DNA of 64,000 bases, taken from contig JAQGDQ010000172.1 of NCBI GenBank assembly GCA_030141605.1, forward strand, positions 310,001 through 374,000, given 5' to 3'. Under the pieces are notes generated by a model. That model had not been told where the DNA came from. It searched no databases and saw only the letters and a program-made list of their open reading frames with translations. Made by a program: the position numbers and the translations under genes. Source of the stretch: Tubiluchus corallicola. Lineage: Eukaryota; Priapulida; Priapulimorpha; Priapulimorphida; Tubiluchidae. Positions 1 to 14,200 of this stretch are shown piece after piece (position 1 is the first letter of the stretch; the number at the start of each line of letters is the position of its first letter).

Positions 1-65
1 AAATTATAATATCGCAAATACAGTACTTCGTAGCATCTTAATAGATTAAAGAAACTATGCGTCAC

Positions 66-2240
66 CTTTATCACAATCACTAGTCCCATCGCAAAGCTTA
101 GATGTCGGTATGCAACGATAATTTTGGCATTGAAAAAAGTCCTCCTCACAGCACTTGATTTCATCAGATCCATCAGGACAATCCTTGCTGCCATCACATC
201 TCTGTAATTAATGTGAGGTTGAGTTAAAGATGCAAAGATTAGCATTATTTACAAACGATTCACCCACTTGTGGGTCCATAGCAAATCACTGCAGTCTAAT
301 GGACAAGGCTAAACAAGACTAGTATGGTCATAAATGTACACAATTATTTTTCAAGGGTTAAAAACTATCATCAACAAAAAATATCACTAAAGTAAAGAGA
401 GGCAATGATAAAATTTTAATTTTAAGCTGTAATTCAGACTTAAAATTAGACTGTATTCAGCACGAATGACATTTTTCTAAATGCAATATGCAGCAACTTG
501 ATTGAAATCCTTAGCTAAATAAAATAAGATCTATGCTTTAGACTAAAATTACATGTACTTGTTAATTATGATTTGTCCTAAAAATTTTTTTGCATTTTAA
601 TGGTCCATCACCATTTTCTAAGAAAATAGAATAATAATCACAGTTTATTGGCCATTTAAAATGCATTAACATCAAAATGAATAAATGTGTTTTACATACA
701 TAAATCCTAACACAAACGGTGCATACACAATAGATTATAATAGATAAAGCTAAAGTCATAATGCGTGTATATAAAAATCGCTAGAATTCAGCCCAAAAAA
801 CATATTAAATTTTTAATTAATTAAAAAGGCTTCTTTGTAAAAACAAGTTTTAAGAAATGACTTGCTTTTCAACATTAGTTATTTCACGTGCATAAAGTGG
901 TAATTTTTGATGTTGCCATTAGTGTTGTTCTGGATACACTTTTGCCGGATAGCGAATACCGGATATCATCGAATATTTCCTCAAGTTGACTTCCGGATTC
1001 GGATTATGGCTGAATAGGTTAGCTAAATTTGGATCGAATACGCGGATCTGTTCGGATAATGAAAAATTAGTGAATGTTTGCAAACTTTAGCATTTTCATT
1101 TAGTCTATCATCTTAAAGGACCTAGCCCGAAGATACACCGTATTACCATACACTTGTAAACGAAAAAATGTCTGTAAAATTTTCGTTTTGAAAACACAAA
1201 CATGGGCTAAAATGATCTCTAAGTGTTGCTTCATTTATTTATTTTCAACTGTTAAATTATTCAAAAACTATTTTCAATAGTACATTACAAAAACCGGATA
1301 GCGAATATTTGCGATTATCAACTTTTTATAACTGACAAATAATATCGAATACGAATACCTGCAAAATCTTGCGAATATCACCATTTTTGGATACGAATCG
1401 GATATCCGGAGCGACACCTAATGCTATGTAAATATTACGAGATCAATGTGTGGACTACATTGTAACGTGGTGCAATAAGTGTCAATGAACTAATTCATCT
1501 AAAATTAAGCTTGGGCACATACGGCTTCAAAAATCACATATACGAGATGGCACTGCACCATTAAGAGCTTTGAATGAATTAAGCATTAGGAATATGTTGC
1601 ACGTATGGCAATCACCTTGACAACTAGCATCGCATGAAGCAAATTAAAAAGGCAGATATTTATGAAGCTTACCTGATTCTGTGGAATACATTTGCCACTC
1701 TCACACCTCCAGTATTTGTGAGAGCACTGATCAGGACAATCTTCTTCGTCGCTGCCATCATTGCATTCTGTGAGACCATCACACACCCAAGACTAAGAAG
1801 CACATATGCTGAATTAATTACGTGAAAGCACAAAGTCTCTGTTTATGCAGTTAACATACACATATCTCAGTATTTTTAATACTAAATGCTGAAAACAAAG
1901 TTGCTGTGCCGTGGGCACACAAAACATCATCTCATGCAGTACCATTTTATTTCCAACAAAACTGGTATAATGCAAACAGAGACACATGAATTAGATAACT
2001 TTAATACATATAAGACAGATCATTTGATTTTCTTTTGCCTTTTCCTTTTAGGCCTAACATGTCTATGGAATTAGGAGAAGTTATTTGATTGTTATACAGG
2101 CTAAGAAACTCCTACAATTAGATCATGAATATACTAGCTATGTACCTGAGGAATACAGTTTAAATCAGTCTTGCAGGTAAAATCAGATGGTGAACAAGTC
2201 GGTGGCTCACGGCATGATTTAGGATCAATATCATCAAGCA
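66..2240 (-). other. LRP5/6 LDL-receptor class A repeats 1-3
   Basis: Introns cut each repeat in the middle. LDLa1 runs from the end of exon 2295-2146 ([17 protein letters not shown]) into 1792-1673 ([16 protein letters not shown]). LDLa2 runs from 1792-1673 ([15 protein letters not shown]) into 201-66 ([16 protein letters not shown]). LDLa3 begins in 201-66 ([24 protein letters not shown]) and continues past the window in phase 1. The calcium-binding CDGxxDCxDGSDE signatures are intact in repeats 1 and 2. Confidence 0.93.
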
Positions 2241-5200
2241 CATATTCCAGTGGACAAGAACATCTCATCTCACTTGGTGTGTTCTTCAAATTCCCCTGCA
2301 AAACAAAATGCAGCAATCCGCACGCTTGATAGATTCATTATTTTTATGGCTAATTCATTATTAGTTAAAGAATTATTGCTTGAGTTTACCTTTTAAAGTT
2401 AGCCTGATTATTGTTGCAAAATTTATTCTATCAATTTATTAAAGTTTAGGTAATGGTTTTTACAACAGGAATAATGCGGCACATTCTCCAGCAAGCAAAC
2501 CAATACCAAGTTTAATCAAATACTTTCATTATGATTCTACTCACACGCACAATGTCTACATTCTTGTAGTATTTTAAAAGAATACTTAAAAATAAGCGAG
2601 AGGTTGTGGCAAGAGCAATTCACATGAAGGTTTTGGGAAATTGACATTAGCATTGTCCACAATAAAACACTGAAAGGTTGCATCTATTATACAGCATGCA
2701 GAATGTTCCAGAAAGAATTGTGTTAAATCAAACACAACGTAGCTCTTCCTTTTTTGAGTATTATTAATCCAAACTTGAACTGTTCTATCCGTTATGAACT
2801 AAAATTATAACATGACAGAAACAGAATTTTGGGATTTTCTTAATGAGCTGCGCAGAGATGGGAAAAAAGGAAAGAGGTTCCAATAAAGCAAAAAATATTA
2901 TGTACACAACTAAAATTGAATTAGCTTCCCTACTTCAACTACACAATATGATGCACAACATTTTCCGCGTATAATCTACAGAATCAGCCACTAATTGATC
3001 AAATTAATTGTTTTGATATTTTAAACACTGAATCTTGAATTTTTGACTACTGAGATCAAGCTTTCTAGTTCTTCATACTCCTTCATGCTATACAACCACA
3101 TATTAGCAGTAACAGCAACCTTAGAAATCCAAGGGCATACTTACCACACATATGTGAGAACAGTTGCCATTATTCTTCGAACATAGATTAGTATTTGTAG
3201 AACTAAGATGATGAGTTGCAACTATGTCAGATAAATGCCCCATTCGGCCCATTACAATACTCCTGTTCTTCCCAGTAAATTTATTAACTCTCTCTGCAAT
3301 AAAAACACCAGCTAACTAAACTGTTTTTTAACAATCTGGACAATTTTATTATACCACAGTTAGTTATCTAAAACTCAGTTTATGAAATGATATTACCTTA
3401 TCTCAAATACTACACACATACTACAGTGAGTAATCTGTTTACAGTGGTAACTGAAACTATAATACAACAGCTTATGCTTTGAAGTTACATCAACAAATGA
3501 AATAAGCTTAAACGATACACATCAAATTTTCAGAAATTAAAACCAACTTAACTATTTAATATATACAGTGAACATTTCTACCTATTCTCTGTTGATCTCG
3601 ATCATTCCAGTATAAGTAATCACCATGCACAGCTAATCCCATTGGCAGCAGTATTTGGCTGTTAACAAGCACTTTTCTTCCATTGCCCCAAATATCAACC
3701 ATCTAAGAAAAGAAGGTAGCATCTTTATAAGACACTGTCCAAATCCATTAAGATCTAAATCCTTGACTCAGACAGGCATTAAATAATATGGAAAACATAT
3801 CATCAAGTGGCTTTAGCTACCTCATTGCTTAAACGTTCAATGATATGAGAAATGTTATCATGAAGTATGATGCACATTGTTGCTTACACATTATATAGGT
3901 TGTAAAACAATGCCATCTGGCCTGGTGTCATTTATGTGGCTTGATGAACTCTGTAGTGTAAACAGAAAATGTTATCAGAGGTTAGATGCATATCATGTAG
4001 CTGATGTATTTCGTTGCTAGGACCTTAAATGGCATAAATGCATTTGTATAAAATATGTTAAATCAGAACAAACCTCAATTTTCCGCATTTCAGAATCCGA
4101 CCAATATAGTACGCTTTCATGTACATCCAATGCAAGACTTTGCGGATGCATGATTTCAGTAGATATTAGAGTTACCCGTGCAGTACCATCATATAAAGCT
4201 CTTTCAATTGTAGGATTAGACACCATGTTAGTCCAAAACATCATACTGAAAAGCGATATGGTGAATATCAGTTAGATTTTTCTAATATCTAGGAAAATTG
4301 GTCATTTCAATTTGTAGGCAAACATCTAAACAGCGCTGTAATAAACATACATAGAATAGGAAAAAATAAGTAACCCCCTAGTATGTTTGTGACAGTTAAC
4401 CAGTAAAAGATGTCAGTACTAATACATAGTAATATCATTTGATATATTTCTTAATAATAATAAGACACAACTAAGAAACCAACGATGAAATGGTCTGACA
4501 AGGCCAGAAACACACAAAAACATATGTTACTACAGCCAATTTACATACCTGTTCTGTGAATGTAAAACTATGGCTCGTGGCTGCTCGTTTTCGCCACTTA
4601 CTACCACTCCCACATTTGTGCCGTCTAGCCGTGTTATGTTAATTATATTCTTTATGGAACAAGTCCAGAACAGCTGTCTTGTGTAGGGATCGATAGCAAA
4701 GTCATGAGGGTGAAACTGACTATCGGGATTGTTTATAATACTCGACACCTACAAATTAAACAAGGGATGTAACAATAACTAAAACAAACACGTTAAATTC
4801 TGTGCTACGGAATATGTTGTAGAAAAGCATACAAAAAACAAAAATAACAAAAATGAGATGCATGCAGCTTTATTGTGATGTAACATCTTGCTCATTCAAC
4901 TATTTAATTAATTACAGTCCACATTTATACATTTCGATCTACATGTCAACATTTCAAAGAACTGTGTTGGATTTTCTAGGAAAAGTATATTGTTGTGTCT
5001 GACAGGGATTTAATACGTCCAGCAGTTGACTCAAAAAGCTATCTGTTTAGTAAAGCAATGACACAAAACCATTCCAATCAATTAAATCACATTAAAAACA
5101 TTCTATTTTAATATAGGAAAAACTTTGTCAACATACATTAGCTCCTGTATCATAGGCATAACGGATCTGTCTGTCATTTGGTCGACCATCGATGAAGAAG

Positions 5201-8200
5201 ACACGCTTGCTTACTGGGTCATAGTCAGTAGCTTGAACGTTGCGCAAGCCACGTATAGGTAAAACCATTTCTGGAGCATTGTGAGTATCCATTGCTATGC
5301 GCTTAATCTCTTGTCGTTGCGCAAATAGCAGGAATGACTCTGGTGCTAAACAGCAAAAAAATCCATCAGGTAGAACTTATCACACACCTGTTACTTATGA
5401 AGTAATAAGCAGAAACACAAGAACAATAGTTGATAAATTACAGTAGGCACCATTTATTAAAATCATGGTTAAAGGTATCAATAACCAAATTAATTCAAAA
5501 ACATCTTTTACAGGCTGCAGCCACTCAATGTACATAAAAACCAAATAACTCTGCATAACTGATTAAATATCTTTGTTTCATGTGCTTAAGTGTGCGACCA
5601 AAGAGCTTTTACCATCCTTATGTTATCTTAACATCACTTTTGTGCAGAGACAAGCAAGATTCTTACATCACAAATGTGCTCCCTAAGACAAGACCAACAA
5701 CAAGTTTGAAACCCAAATCAAAATTGTACCCTGTTCGGGTCACTTTATTAATCCGATGATAAAGTCATCACAATGGGAACCGGGAATTCAGATAAAACAG
5801 AAGGTGACAACTAGGAAGCCACTTCAAGAGAAAACTTGGGCATGACCAACTCCAGCTCAAGTGGATTATGCGCTGGGTGTTTTGCATAAATATGTACAAC
5901 ACAGTAATTTTTTTCAATGCTTTTTTCAGCATTATAAGCTAACTTCTTGGTTAAAAGTGAAGCAACCGTCCTTGTATAAATTTTTACAATTTTTAGCATA
6001 AATAAACAGACTTGCGAGACTTAGAAAAGCAATCATTTTTACTTTCCTTTTTTATTAATTTACTTATATACATATAAATAAGAATTCTTAAAAATATACA
6101 ATGAACTTAAGCAGTAATTCATTTCTAAAATTCATTTAAAGCCTTAGGAGTGCATACTTTCATGCCAATAACTTCTATACTACACCCATTGGCTATTTAG
6201 ATCAGCCGCTTAATTGAATCAAAACAAAACCATTCCAAAGTGACTCTGTTAAGCAGCACCTACTGTATATTAAAAAATTTAACAAGGTATCATTCGTATA
6301 AAAAATGTGTTAGAATTACGAACTTACGCTTGCATGTTTTTCCATCAGAACCAAGAGTATAATGCGTTGGACAACTGCATTTGAAACCTACTGGACCAGT
6401 ATGGCTATGGTTAGCTAGACACAAATGAGAGCAACCTCCATTTTCAATTGCACATTGATTCCAACCTAAAAGCAGCACGTCAAATATAGTTATGTTAAAA
6501 TAACAACTATTACTACAAATTTCACAAAAAGCCACAAAAACAAGAAATAAGCAATAAAAGGAAGTACCTACTGTTTACCCCATTTATCTCACCAGATTGA
6601 TGTGGTATTCTAATCCTGAAATTTTTCAGAATACCTGTCACAACGTGATAAATTACTGAAATAGAAAGGCCCCCCAGAGTCAGAAACAATTAGCAGCATT
6701 TCTTACTAAGATTCTGCAATGACCATTTTAACAATAATTGCAAATGCTTAATCATTGTAAACAAAACATACCTATTTGTCGTGATGAATGAAACACGAGA
6801 ATGTCAACCACATATTCCAGGTCACCCTGAATCTGAGTTCTATTTGTTCCAGTAGTTTTGTCGGCCCGCTCTATACCTTTAGTGTTCCAGTCTATCCAGT
6901 ACACATCATTCTCATATAATGTCAAACTGTATGGATGGTGAATGCTTGCTAGTTGTAACCGCTGACGGTTCATACCTAATGGGATAAAATTTTATAACGT
7001 GTATTGACCACATAGTTTTATACTTGAAAACTCAAACTCCTGTGCAGACAATTTCATACTTCTATTAAGCAATAATATCATTATCCAATTATAATTATAT
7101 CATTGACAATTAACATCATTATATCAGTAATATCCTAATTAGGGATACTAAACAATACAAATTTGGTGATACGATAACAATACAATACGATACTTTTTCC
7201 AACGATGCCTAAACTGTGACAGATAAACATATTACTGAGATAAAAATATTTATCTATGTGAGCTGCTCATGATGGGGAAAGTGACACATCAAAGTGTATA
7301 AGGGTCTCTATACATTGTCTGTATGATTCAGAATGAAGATAGCCATTATTGCAAGGCGAAAGTACACAAAATGATTCCATGTCTGACAAGCTTATAATTT
7401 TAATAAAATCTCTTTATCCATTTCTTTGCATATTTACAGTAAAGAAATAGAAAAGAGAAGCGATAAGCAACCATACCTGCCAAATTCGATCTGATAATGA
7501 TATTCCTATAATAATACTGATATTCATTGTTATCCTTAATATCCTAATCCATATTCATTATTGAGAACACAGTTAGTATCATTACTGTACTGAATAACAG
7601 ATTTCATTTACTGTGACCAAAGCATTAGATTTTGCATGCTAATAGCCATTTTTTGTACTGCTGGGTGAATTTAAAAAGAAGAAAGCTGTGCTAACTGCCA
7701 AAAAATGTCAAGAAAATATAAAAACCCATCAAAATGACTGTTTAAATATGTGACCATTACATTTAATTCGAAGTCCCATCAAACTAAGAATGGACGGTGT
7801 GTATTATGCACAATCACAAATAAGTAGAAGACATTATTACTTTTATTTAATTGGCATGAAGAAGTACTTTAATTTACATAGCGCATTGCTTTAGACATAA
7901 CAACTTTTCAAGACAGAGACAAGTCAGTTCAAATTGTCCTTATTTTCCTAAATTATCCTTTTAAAAATACAGTAGGCACAGCTTAATACACTCACTTAAT
8001 ACACCCAATTAACCGACCGAACCTATTAACCGATGGGTATAGTATTAGTATGAGTCACCAGCTTACTATGCACTGCAAAGGCTTTAAATGAACTTTAGAA
8101 ACAAAATAATGCCTAAATTGAAATGGTGAATTATACGAGTGAATTAGCAATAAATTAAATACTATACTTTTCTAAATCACACAAGTCCGTTCCTTTAAAG

Positions 8201-11200
8201 TTTGCTGCTTCATGTCATCGCAAAGAAGTTGGCTCACAAAGTTCTCATAATGATAAAAACATTGAAAATATGTTTTTGTATGATGCACTAGTTCCCGTAA
8301 AATACTTAGTGCTTGGCGTGCTTAAACTGTTGGTGGTGCCCGTGTTTCCCAGCAAGTAGCTTCGTCTATAGTTTTGCCTAAGCTCCTGCTTGCTATTGTG
8401 ACGTACTTGCTATACTGTACCCGTGTCCCTGACATAACAGCAATATCTAACTGATTAAACTTTCTGGCAAAGACAACCAGAGCTTCAAAAGCAAACTGCT
8501 AAGCAAGTGATTAAATGTTTAGCTTCCAGGAATTCTTGGGTAACGACGTTAATTGCAGTGGATGGGCGGGTCTCAAAGCAAACCATTAGACTAGCATATT
8601 AACGTATTACAAACGTTCCTGCTTACAAACAAAATGGTACTTAACATGATTGTTTCCATAGTATATTAGAGGACAAAAGAGAACTAAGATGATATAAAAG
8701 TCATAAAAGCTTATTAGTCACACGACAGTGTCTTATTGAAGCATGTGAAACAAAAATATTGAGTAAATTATGCAGAGTTATTTGAGCCAATTACCGACAG
8801 TTTTTATGTACATTAGAATAGAAGCGGTTAGTACCAGGCGTTTTTGAGTCAATTAAGTGATTGAGGCTATTAACCAGTGCCTACTGTACCTTAAATATTC
8901 TCTTTTGCTCACCTTCCAAGTCTGTAAATTCTATTGTATGTGCATCCAAGTTTGCCCAGTACAAGCGACTTTCCATAAAGTCTATTGCCAATCCATTTGC
9001 TCTACCAGGATTGCTAATTAAGGCCATCTGACCACTTCCATCCATCGATGCTCGTTCTATCTTAGGCTTGCCACCCCAGTTTGAAAAATATATATATCTG
9101 CAAAGTAATCAAATATTTTACTAGCAACTTACAAGCAGAGATTTATTACAATTTTTTTTGTTATCAGTGAAAGTGAAGTTGAACCTTTACCCAATAATTC
9201 AGATTAACCATACCTCTTGGAAAACATGTTTACTATATATGCACTATAAATTAATGCTTCCAAAAATTTCTTAGAACACATACCCAGCTCCAGGATTTAG
9301 TGTAATAGATCTTGGATTGTCCAAATCATTCCATATTAAAACACGCCGTGACGTGCCATCCAGTCGAGCCACTTCAATTCTATTTGCAACAGTATCAACC
9401 CAATAAATGTTACGAGCAACCCAATCTATTGCCATGCCTTCAGGATATTCCAATCCAAATTCAATTATGTGTTCAACAGATGAGCCGTTCATAAAAGAGC
9501 GACTGATTTTCTACAAAAACAAATCTGTTTTGTATCACAAAACTTCAATAGTTCTCATCACAAAATTGTAAGTTCAGTAGCCCAAGACTCGATTACTAAT
9601 TTACTATAAAGAAAACTTATAGTCAACCTAGTAAGTTAGGTTACACAATCATAATAGCTTGGTTACACTCACCTTGAGCTGGACATCTGACCAATAGATG
9701 CGATTATCGTTAATGTCGAAGTCAAGTGCAAAAGCATCCCCTATTCCAGATATTGGAATAACTACATTGTTATTGTTTGCATCTAAAGATATCCGTCGAA
9801 TGTTTTCGTGACCCGTAAACAGTAAAAATGCCTCAGGAATAATACAAGTACTTTGATCGGAAATTAATTCATATCCCATAGGGCAAGCGCATACATAGCC
9901 ATTTGGACGATGCAAACACAGATGCGAGCAGCCACCATTGTTATCGGCACATGGATTCCACCCTGATAACATAAACAGTTTCTATAATAGTATGACATCT
10001 ATCAACTATTTTTAAAATTGGTTTATTAACTTATTTATTAGTTGAGGGATTTATTCTATTCTATCAAAAGCAGATAATCACAAAATTAAGATTAAATATT
10101 TTAATTTATAACTACATTAAAAAGTGTTATTATATCATTATATAAAATTCAATAATGAAAATAATCTGACCATTCTCAATCACAGAAAAGTTATAATTTT
10201 TACAAGAAGATGACAAACAATTTTAGAATTCATGCTCATTGTGTCTAAAAGTTCTATACTATCACTATTTCTTGCTAAAAACTACAAAGTATTCACTTTT
10301 TTCAATCACACAGCCACATTGACATTTGTATAAATTTGATAATGAGGACTCTCTGTTACACTTTCTAAGCTTGCCTATCAAATTTTCTCTATTGTATTCC
10401 AGTTGTCTTGCTCATAATTATAACAGTAAGCAAACGGGAATAACTTTATACCACGATAATGTAAATGTGTTACGTACCATAAAGTGATACTTTTCTAAAC
10501 ATAAAAAAAATGAACTGGTCTTTCTACATCAAACAGCTTACCAGAAACATCATCTATGTTGACAGCTTTAAGTCCCATTAAATCCGGCAACTGATCAATG
10601 ATTATCTCTCTATTACCACCATCTGCTTTATACACTCGTTCTATTGAACGCCGCTGCCAGTCAGTCCAATAGATGTAGTCTCCTAGAACATTAAAATATA
10701 ACTCTTTGTAAAATTATCCATACATAGTATTTATGGTCATTCAAAGAGAACACAAGCACGAGTGGTTGGTAAGACATGATTTTTGATCCACAAAACGCAT
10801 TTTTATATAAAATGACTGGTACCATTATTGAAAATAGGCAAGATAAAATATAGTAAGTCCTCGCTTAACGACATTTTGTTTTAATGACCCTGAGCATTTA
10901 CCTTCCCTCGTTCATTTTAAGTCATTTTTTATTTGATCAACAGATTTTTAAACACATTTCAAGCATTAAGTGTACATACTACGTTATTCTATTCTAAACG
11001 CGCACTAGTAATATAAAACAGTGCAATTATTATATGTTTTTGCTTCCTGACTAACTACTAAACGCTAGCCCTTTGAGTGAGATCTATTTGCTATTTAGAC
11101 GCCTCCAGGCATCTGAGTGCAAGCTTTATGTGAAAGAATTTTGCCTACAACCTGTTCCTATAGCAACCAGCCTAGATGAAATTGTCTCAAGGTCGCCCCT

Positions 11201-14200
11201 TAAGTACATAACCTTAAATGCGTAGGGCTTAAAATTTGCAAAAAAAGAAACAGCTAGCTGGACATTGGTAAGAAAGATCAGTGGTTTCAAGCAAGTAGAA
11301 AGAAATTATCACCAGAAATATGAAAAAAACTAATAAAACATTTAAATTATATGTTTAAATCAGCAGTGATGTTTGCCTCTGGAATGTATCTCAACTCTTT
11401 TACATTGCTTTCTGTGGAAGTCTTGGCTTCATTTAACAACATTTCGCTTAACGTCGGATTTGCTGGAACGCATTAGCATCGTTAAGCGAGGATTTACTGT
11501 ATATACAGTCAATAACTGAAATACTTCTAAACAAGTTTCCAAGCAACTAATAACAACAGACCACAGTACTTTCAGATACCATGTTATTTCTATCATACTG
11601 TAACGCAATGTCAGTGCAGTGCAATTTTAAAAATAAATTAACAAATCATACGAGGTCTTATAAAACACTGTGAAAAACAAAATAATGTTTGAAAAAAAAT
11701 GCAGTCTGATTTTGAAAGTGATATATTTTTTACTTTTCTAAACAATAATATTATGTATAATAATATAATCACAGAAAATTTCTAGCTGTGTATTTTCAAC
11801 AAATTGAAGGAAAATGTATGTTCACTCTACTAATCCTCAACCACAAATAGGCCAATTGTTTTGTACAAATTATATAAACTACTAGTTTTACTTGTAGAGA
11901 TATTCTGTTAACATAACCTAAAATTGCAATATTATTAAATATCCAAGTCACACTGTAATACAAACCCAGCAGAGTGAAGCCAAAGATATGTGGAAGGTTA
12001 TCTTTAACTAGTGTTTGTCTATGTGTGCCATCAGTAAATGCCATTTCAATCTTATCAACATTTGCATCACCCCAATACAATCTTTTTGATTTTATGTCAA
12101 TAGCTAAACCATTGGGCCAACCTATAAAAAATGTTATTTATCAGACAAAGGTAAAACAAATGTGTAAACTAATTTTCATACTATGGAGTATGAAGAAAAG
12201 TAACTCTTTAGTCAGTAATTTAAAATGTTACCAGTTACTAAATTAAAACATCTTGATGCAAAAATATGTAAAATGACACAAAAAAATAAATGGCAAGAGT
12301 TGATAAATCAATCATAATTAAAGTCGCATTAGTTAAATGATTGTAATAAAAGGAACAGTGTTGATATCATCATATTCGCATGAACTAAATTACATATATT
12401 TAGCTAGATATATTACCTAGCGATGTATTGATTATTATTCTTCTATCAGTGCCAGCCAAAGTTGCACATTCTATTTTGGGGTGTTGCCCCCAATCTGTCC
12501 AGTACATCATTCTGTAAGTAAGTATATTTATCACCATATTACAATGTATACAGAACAATAGTCAATTTTATTAGTTAATAAATACAAAATAAATACAAAT
12601 TAATAATTTACAAAAATTAATACAAACCAAGTTTTTAATAAAACCTGGGAAATAAAAAATACATAGCTGACTGTCAGAAAGAACATGACTGACACACTAC
12701 TTACACTATTATTCAGCACAAAAACCGACAAAGCTCTGTGCAATATACCCCATGGTTATGACAACACCCAAAAGCTACAACTCTCACAACACTAATAGAG
12801 GATTTTCAAATAGACTAAACTAAAAGAACAAAAACTTTCAAACAAGTACGAGAACAACATAATTCTAAACCGGGCTGGTATCAGAGTGGAATATTTGAAT
12901 AAGAAATGGTTTAATAAGAATAAGAATTTAAGAAGTGTTTCAAGACACAACAAATTTTATGAACAAAGAGTTTAGTTGCATCCCATTTTAAGGTAAAACT
13001 CAAGTTATGTAATTTATGTAACAACCAGCAACTGTTATCATATTTTAATCTGACAACACAACAATTTTGCACAGTACAGACTAGAAAGTAAATTTTATAA
13101 TTTTTAGTGACTTTTAGTACCTAAAAATTTATCAATCAGCAGAAGAACTACCCTCGACTTAATATGCACCTTCAACAGACTGTTACATAATGATAAGACT
13201 GTTGCAAATTTTCTTTGATGTTTAAATTAAATTTTTCAAATGACAAAAGTTTGTTGTTTTTTGCACAACTGCAGACTTTGGTCAGCTTTATCTGATCTCA
13301 CAGTTTTCAGACGTGCTTTTGAGAACAGCTGTGCAGCCAGTTTATTAAAATGCAGTACAAGAAATTACTCAGTGTAACCACTTCTTAAAATATACAGCAA
13401 TGCCCTTTAATTAATTTGCACAGTTGCAAAAGAAAACACACGGGAAATTAATTTTGCTGAAAACGACAAAATAAAAGTATAGGATAAATTTTGTATAAGG
13501 AAGTGTTATTAAAGTTTATTACTTTACAATACTAATGATGTTAACACAAACCTGCATAAATTTCAAGCACTAGTTTCCTTACTTTCATAATGTACAGGCA
13601 CAATTTTACTGAAACTGTGGTAGAAGTGATATAACTACTTCCAGTATCCAAACCACATCAACATTCTGTTCAGCAAAAACTCCAAACATCAACATACCCT
13701 TCAGAAGGGTCAACAACAATTGCTCTTGGCTCGGAGAGGTCATCAGCAATTAGAACACGGCGAGAAGTCCCATTCAGACGAGCCACTTCAATGCGGTCAG
13801 TCCCTGTATCCGTCCAGTAAAGATTTCGACCCACCCAGTCTACTGCCAGCCCGTCAGGATGATTAACTTCAGTGTGGACTAACTGAGTTTGATCTACAAA
13901 GTATAAAATTGTGTAGTACATACAGAAATAATGGTTTCCTTGTTGAATATATCTCAACAGGAATGGACTGGGGTGCTTGTAAAGTGGGTGGAGTGGGGTT
14001 AAAACGTTAAGGGGGAGAGGAATTCAGGGTTTTTTCCTACCTAGGTAAAAAGGAATAACTGAAAAATTACAGGCTAGATTTAACTCTTCTCCCAAACTGA
14101 CAGGAGTATGGCATGTTACCTCATACATAATATTCACACATTCATACATTTTTCATATTCACATATTGTAGAACAATGTATGGACATGAAGTGTTTTGTA

